This document shows, piece after piece, positions 32,862 through 33,299 of a stretch of DNA of 33,299 nt. The number at the start of each line of letters is the position of its first letter. Position 1 is the stretch's first letter. The notes below the pieces were generated by a model. It was not told the origin of the DNA. It ran no database searches and saw nothing but the letters and a program-made list of their open reading frames with translations. Both the position numbers and the translations under genes were made by a program. The stretch comes from Gammaproteobacteria bacterium (lineage in GTDB: Bacteria; Pseudomonadota; Gammaproteobacteria; Pseudomonadales; Pseudohongiellaceae): positions 1-33,299 of the forward strand of contig JAURCS010000025.1 in NCBI GenBank assembly GCA_030828385.1, in the 5' to 3' direction.

Positions 32862-33299
32862 ATGCCCTGCTTTAGATATTTTCTTCTGTCTTTCCTCTCT
32901 CTGGGTCTCACAGCCTGCAGCAATACAGGCTCGGTTTCATCCGCCAAGATGATGCCTGATTATCCGGATATCATTACTGTGGAGCGCGGTGGCTTTACCC
33001 CGGAAGGTATTGAGTATGATCATCTCAATCAACGCTTTTTGCTGGGTTCTTTTATTGAAGGCAAGGTGTTTGCGCTGGCGGCCAATGGTGAATTGTCCAC
33101 TGTGGTGGACGACCCGGATGTGGATGCCATTATTGGTATTGAGGTTGAAGAGGATCGCCAGAGAATCCTGGCCGCTGTTGCCGACCCTGGGGTCTTTGCC
33201 GGACAGACCAGTGGCTTTGCCAGAGTCGGGGTATTCGACCTCACTAGTGGTACAAGAATTGCTCTGGTATCACTGGACGATGCCTACATTGATGCCCCT
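32862..33299 (+). CDS. Secreted lipoprotein with SMP-30/beta-propeller-like domain, truncated by window edge
   Basis: The first 146 codons of a gene that runs out of the window. The ATG at 32862 follows GGAG with good spacing. The product has a lipoprotein signal: a short basic start, hydrophobic FLLSFLSLGL and the lipobox LTAC with Cys19, followed by Ser-Asn rather than Asp, so outer-membrane sorting is likely. The mature part has FTPEGIEYDHLNQRFLLGSF, IEGKVFALAANGELSTVVDD and RQRILAAVADPG, the repeated strand pattern of SMP-30/gluconolactonase or NHL-type six-bladed propellers. The catalytic metal residues would be largely beyond the edge, so enzyme or binding role is open. It is divergent from rpoH. 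Confidence 0.75.
   Translation, partial: MPCFRYFLLSFLSLGLTACSNTGSVSSAKMMPDYPDIITVERGGFTPEGIEYDHLNQRFLLGSFIEGKVFALAANGELSTVVDDPDVDAIIGIEVEEDRQRILAAVADPGVFAGQTSGFARVGVFDLTSGTRIALVSLDDAYIDAP

Overview
The window is a chromosomal segment of a gammaproteobacterium. The lineage markers are the cmoA-cmoB pair for tRNA wobble-uridine modification, the yqiB-cpdA-yqiA-parE cluster, a sigma-32 gene with a classical RpoH box, and a long-form LeuA of about 556 residues. The gene order waaA / FAD oxidoreductase / aldo-keto reductase / hldE / waaF-waaG-waaP resembles what I recall of the Pseudomonas-Cellvibrio side of the class. Genus and species cannot be named from this sequence. I see no tRNA, rRNA, CRISPR array, phage or complete insertion sequence.

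Layout. (1) Bases 1-7806, minus strand: a run transcribed yqiB -> cpdA -> yqiA -> parE -> parC -> a GNAT-like domain followed by the H-box region of a sensor histidine kinase. The last two parts lie in one reading frame but are separated by a single TAG. (2) 7807-8773: a gene-poor stretch where related genomes often carry nudF. It holds a hairpin, a 16-bp perfect palindrome and a TetR-type operator just upstream of tolC. (3) 8774-21198: an envelope and LPS-core region. It contains tolC, waaA (Kdo transferase), a FAD oxidoreductase plus aldo-keto reductase pair, hldE (ADP-heptose precursor), a lipid A-type acyltransferase fused to a kinase-like domain, a GT-C type membrane glycosyltransferase, and the overlapping operon waaF-waaG-waaP. 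(4) 21314-24155: an orphan GspE/PilB-type ATPase and a Y1-transposase-like protein that has lost its HUH histidines and carries a DnaA domain IV-like tail. (5) 24369-27163: cmoB, cmoA, a HIT protein and an Lrp/AsnC regulator, divergent from leuA at 27388. (6) 29059-30415: a 426-bp gap, then a DUF3820 / YgjP-like metallopeptidase pair. (7) 30429-32576: trmB, a DUF423 membrane protein, a strong terminator and rpoH with two candidate starts and several promoters. (8) 32862 to the end: the start of a secreted lipoprotein, cut by the window edge.

How the parts work together. HldE makes the activated heptose precursor, WaaA adds Kdo to lipid A, WaaF and WaaG build the inner/outer core, and WaaP phosphorylates heptose. 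The acyltransferase fusion and the GT-C protein are adjacent (4 bp apart) and plausibly modify a lipid or LPS substrate in the same pathway. waaC and waaL are not in the window. The two observations I rate highest are the acyltransferase-pseudokinase fusion (15160-16683) and the TAG-interrupted GNAT/histidine kinase (1-1132). The HUH-less transposase relative (23190-24155) comes next.
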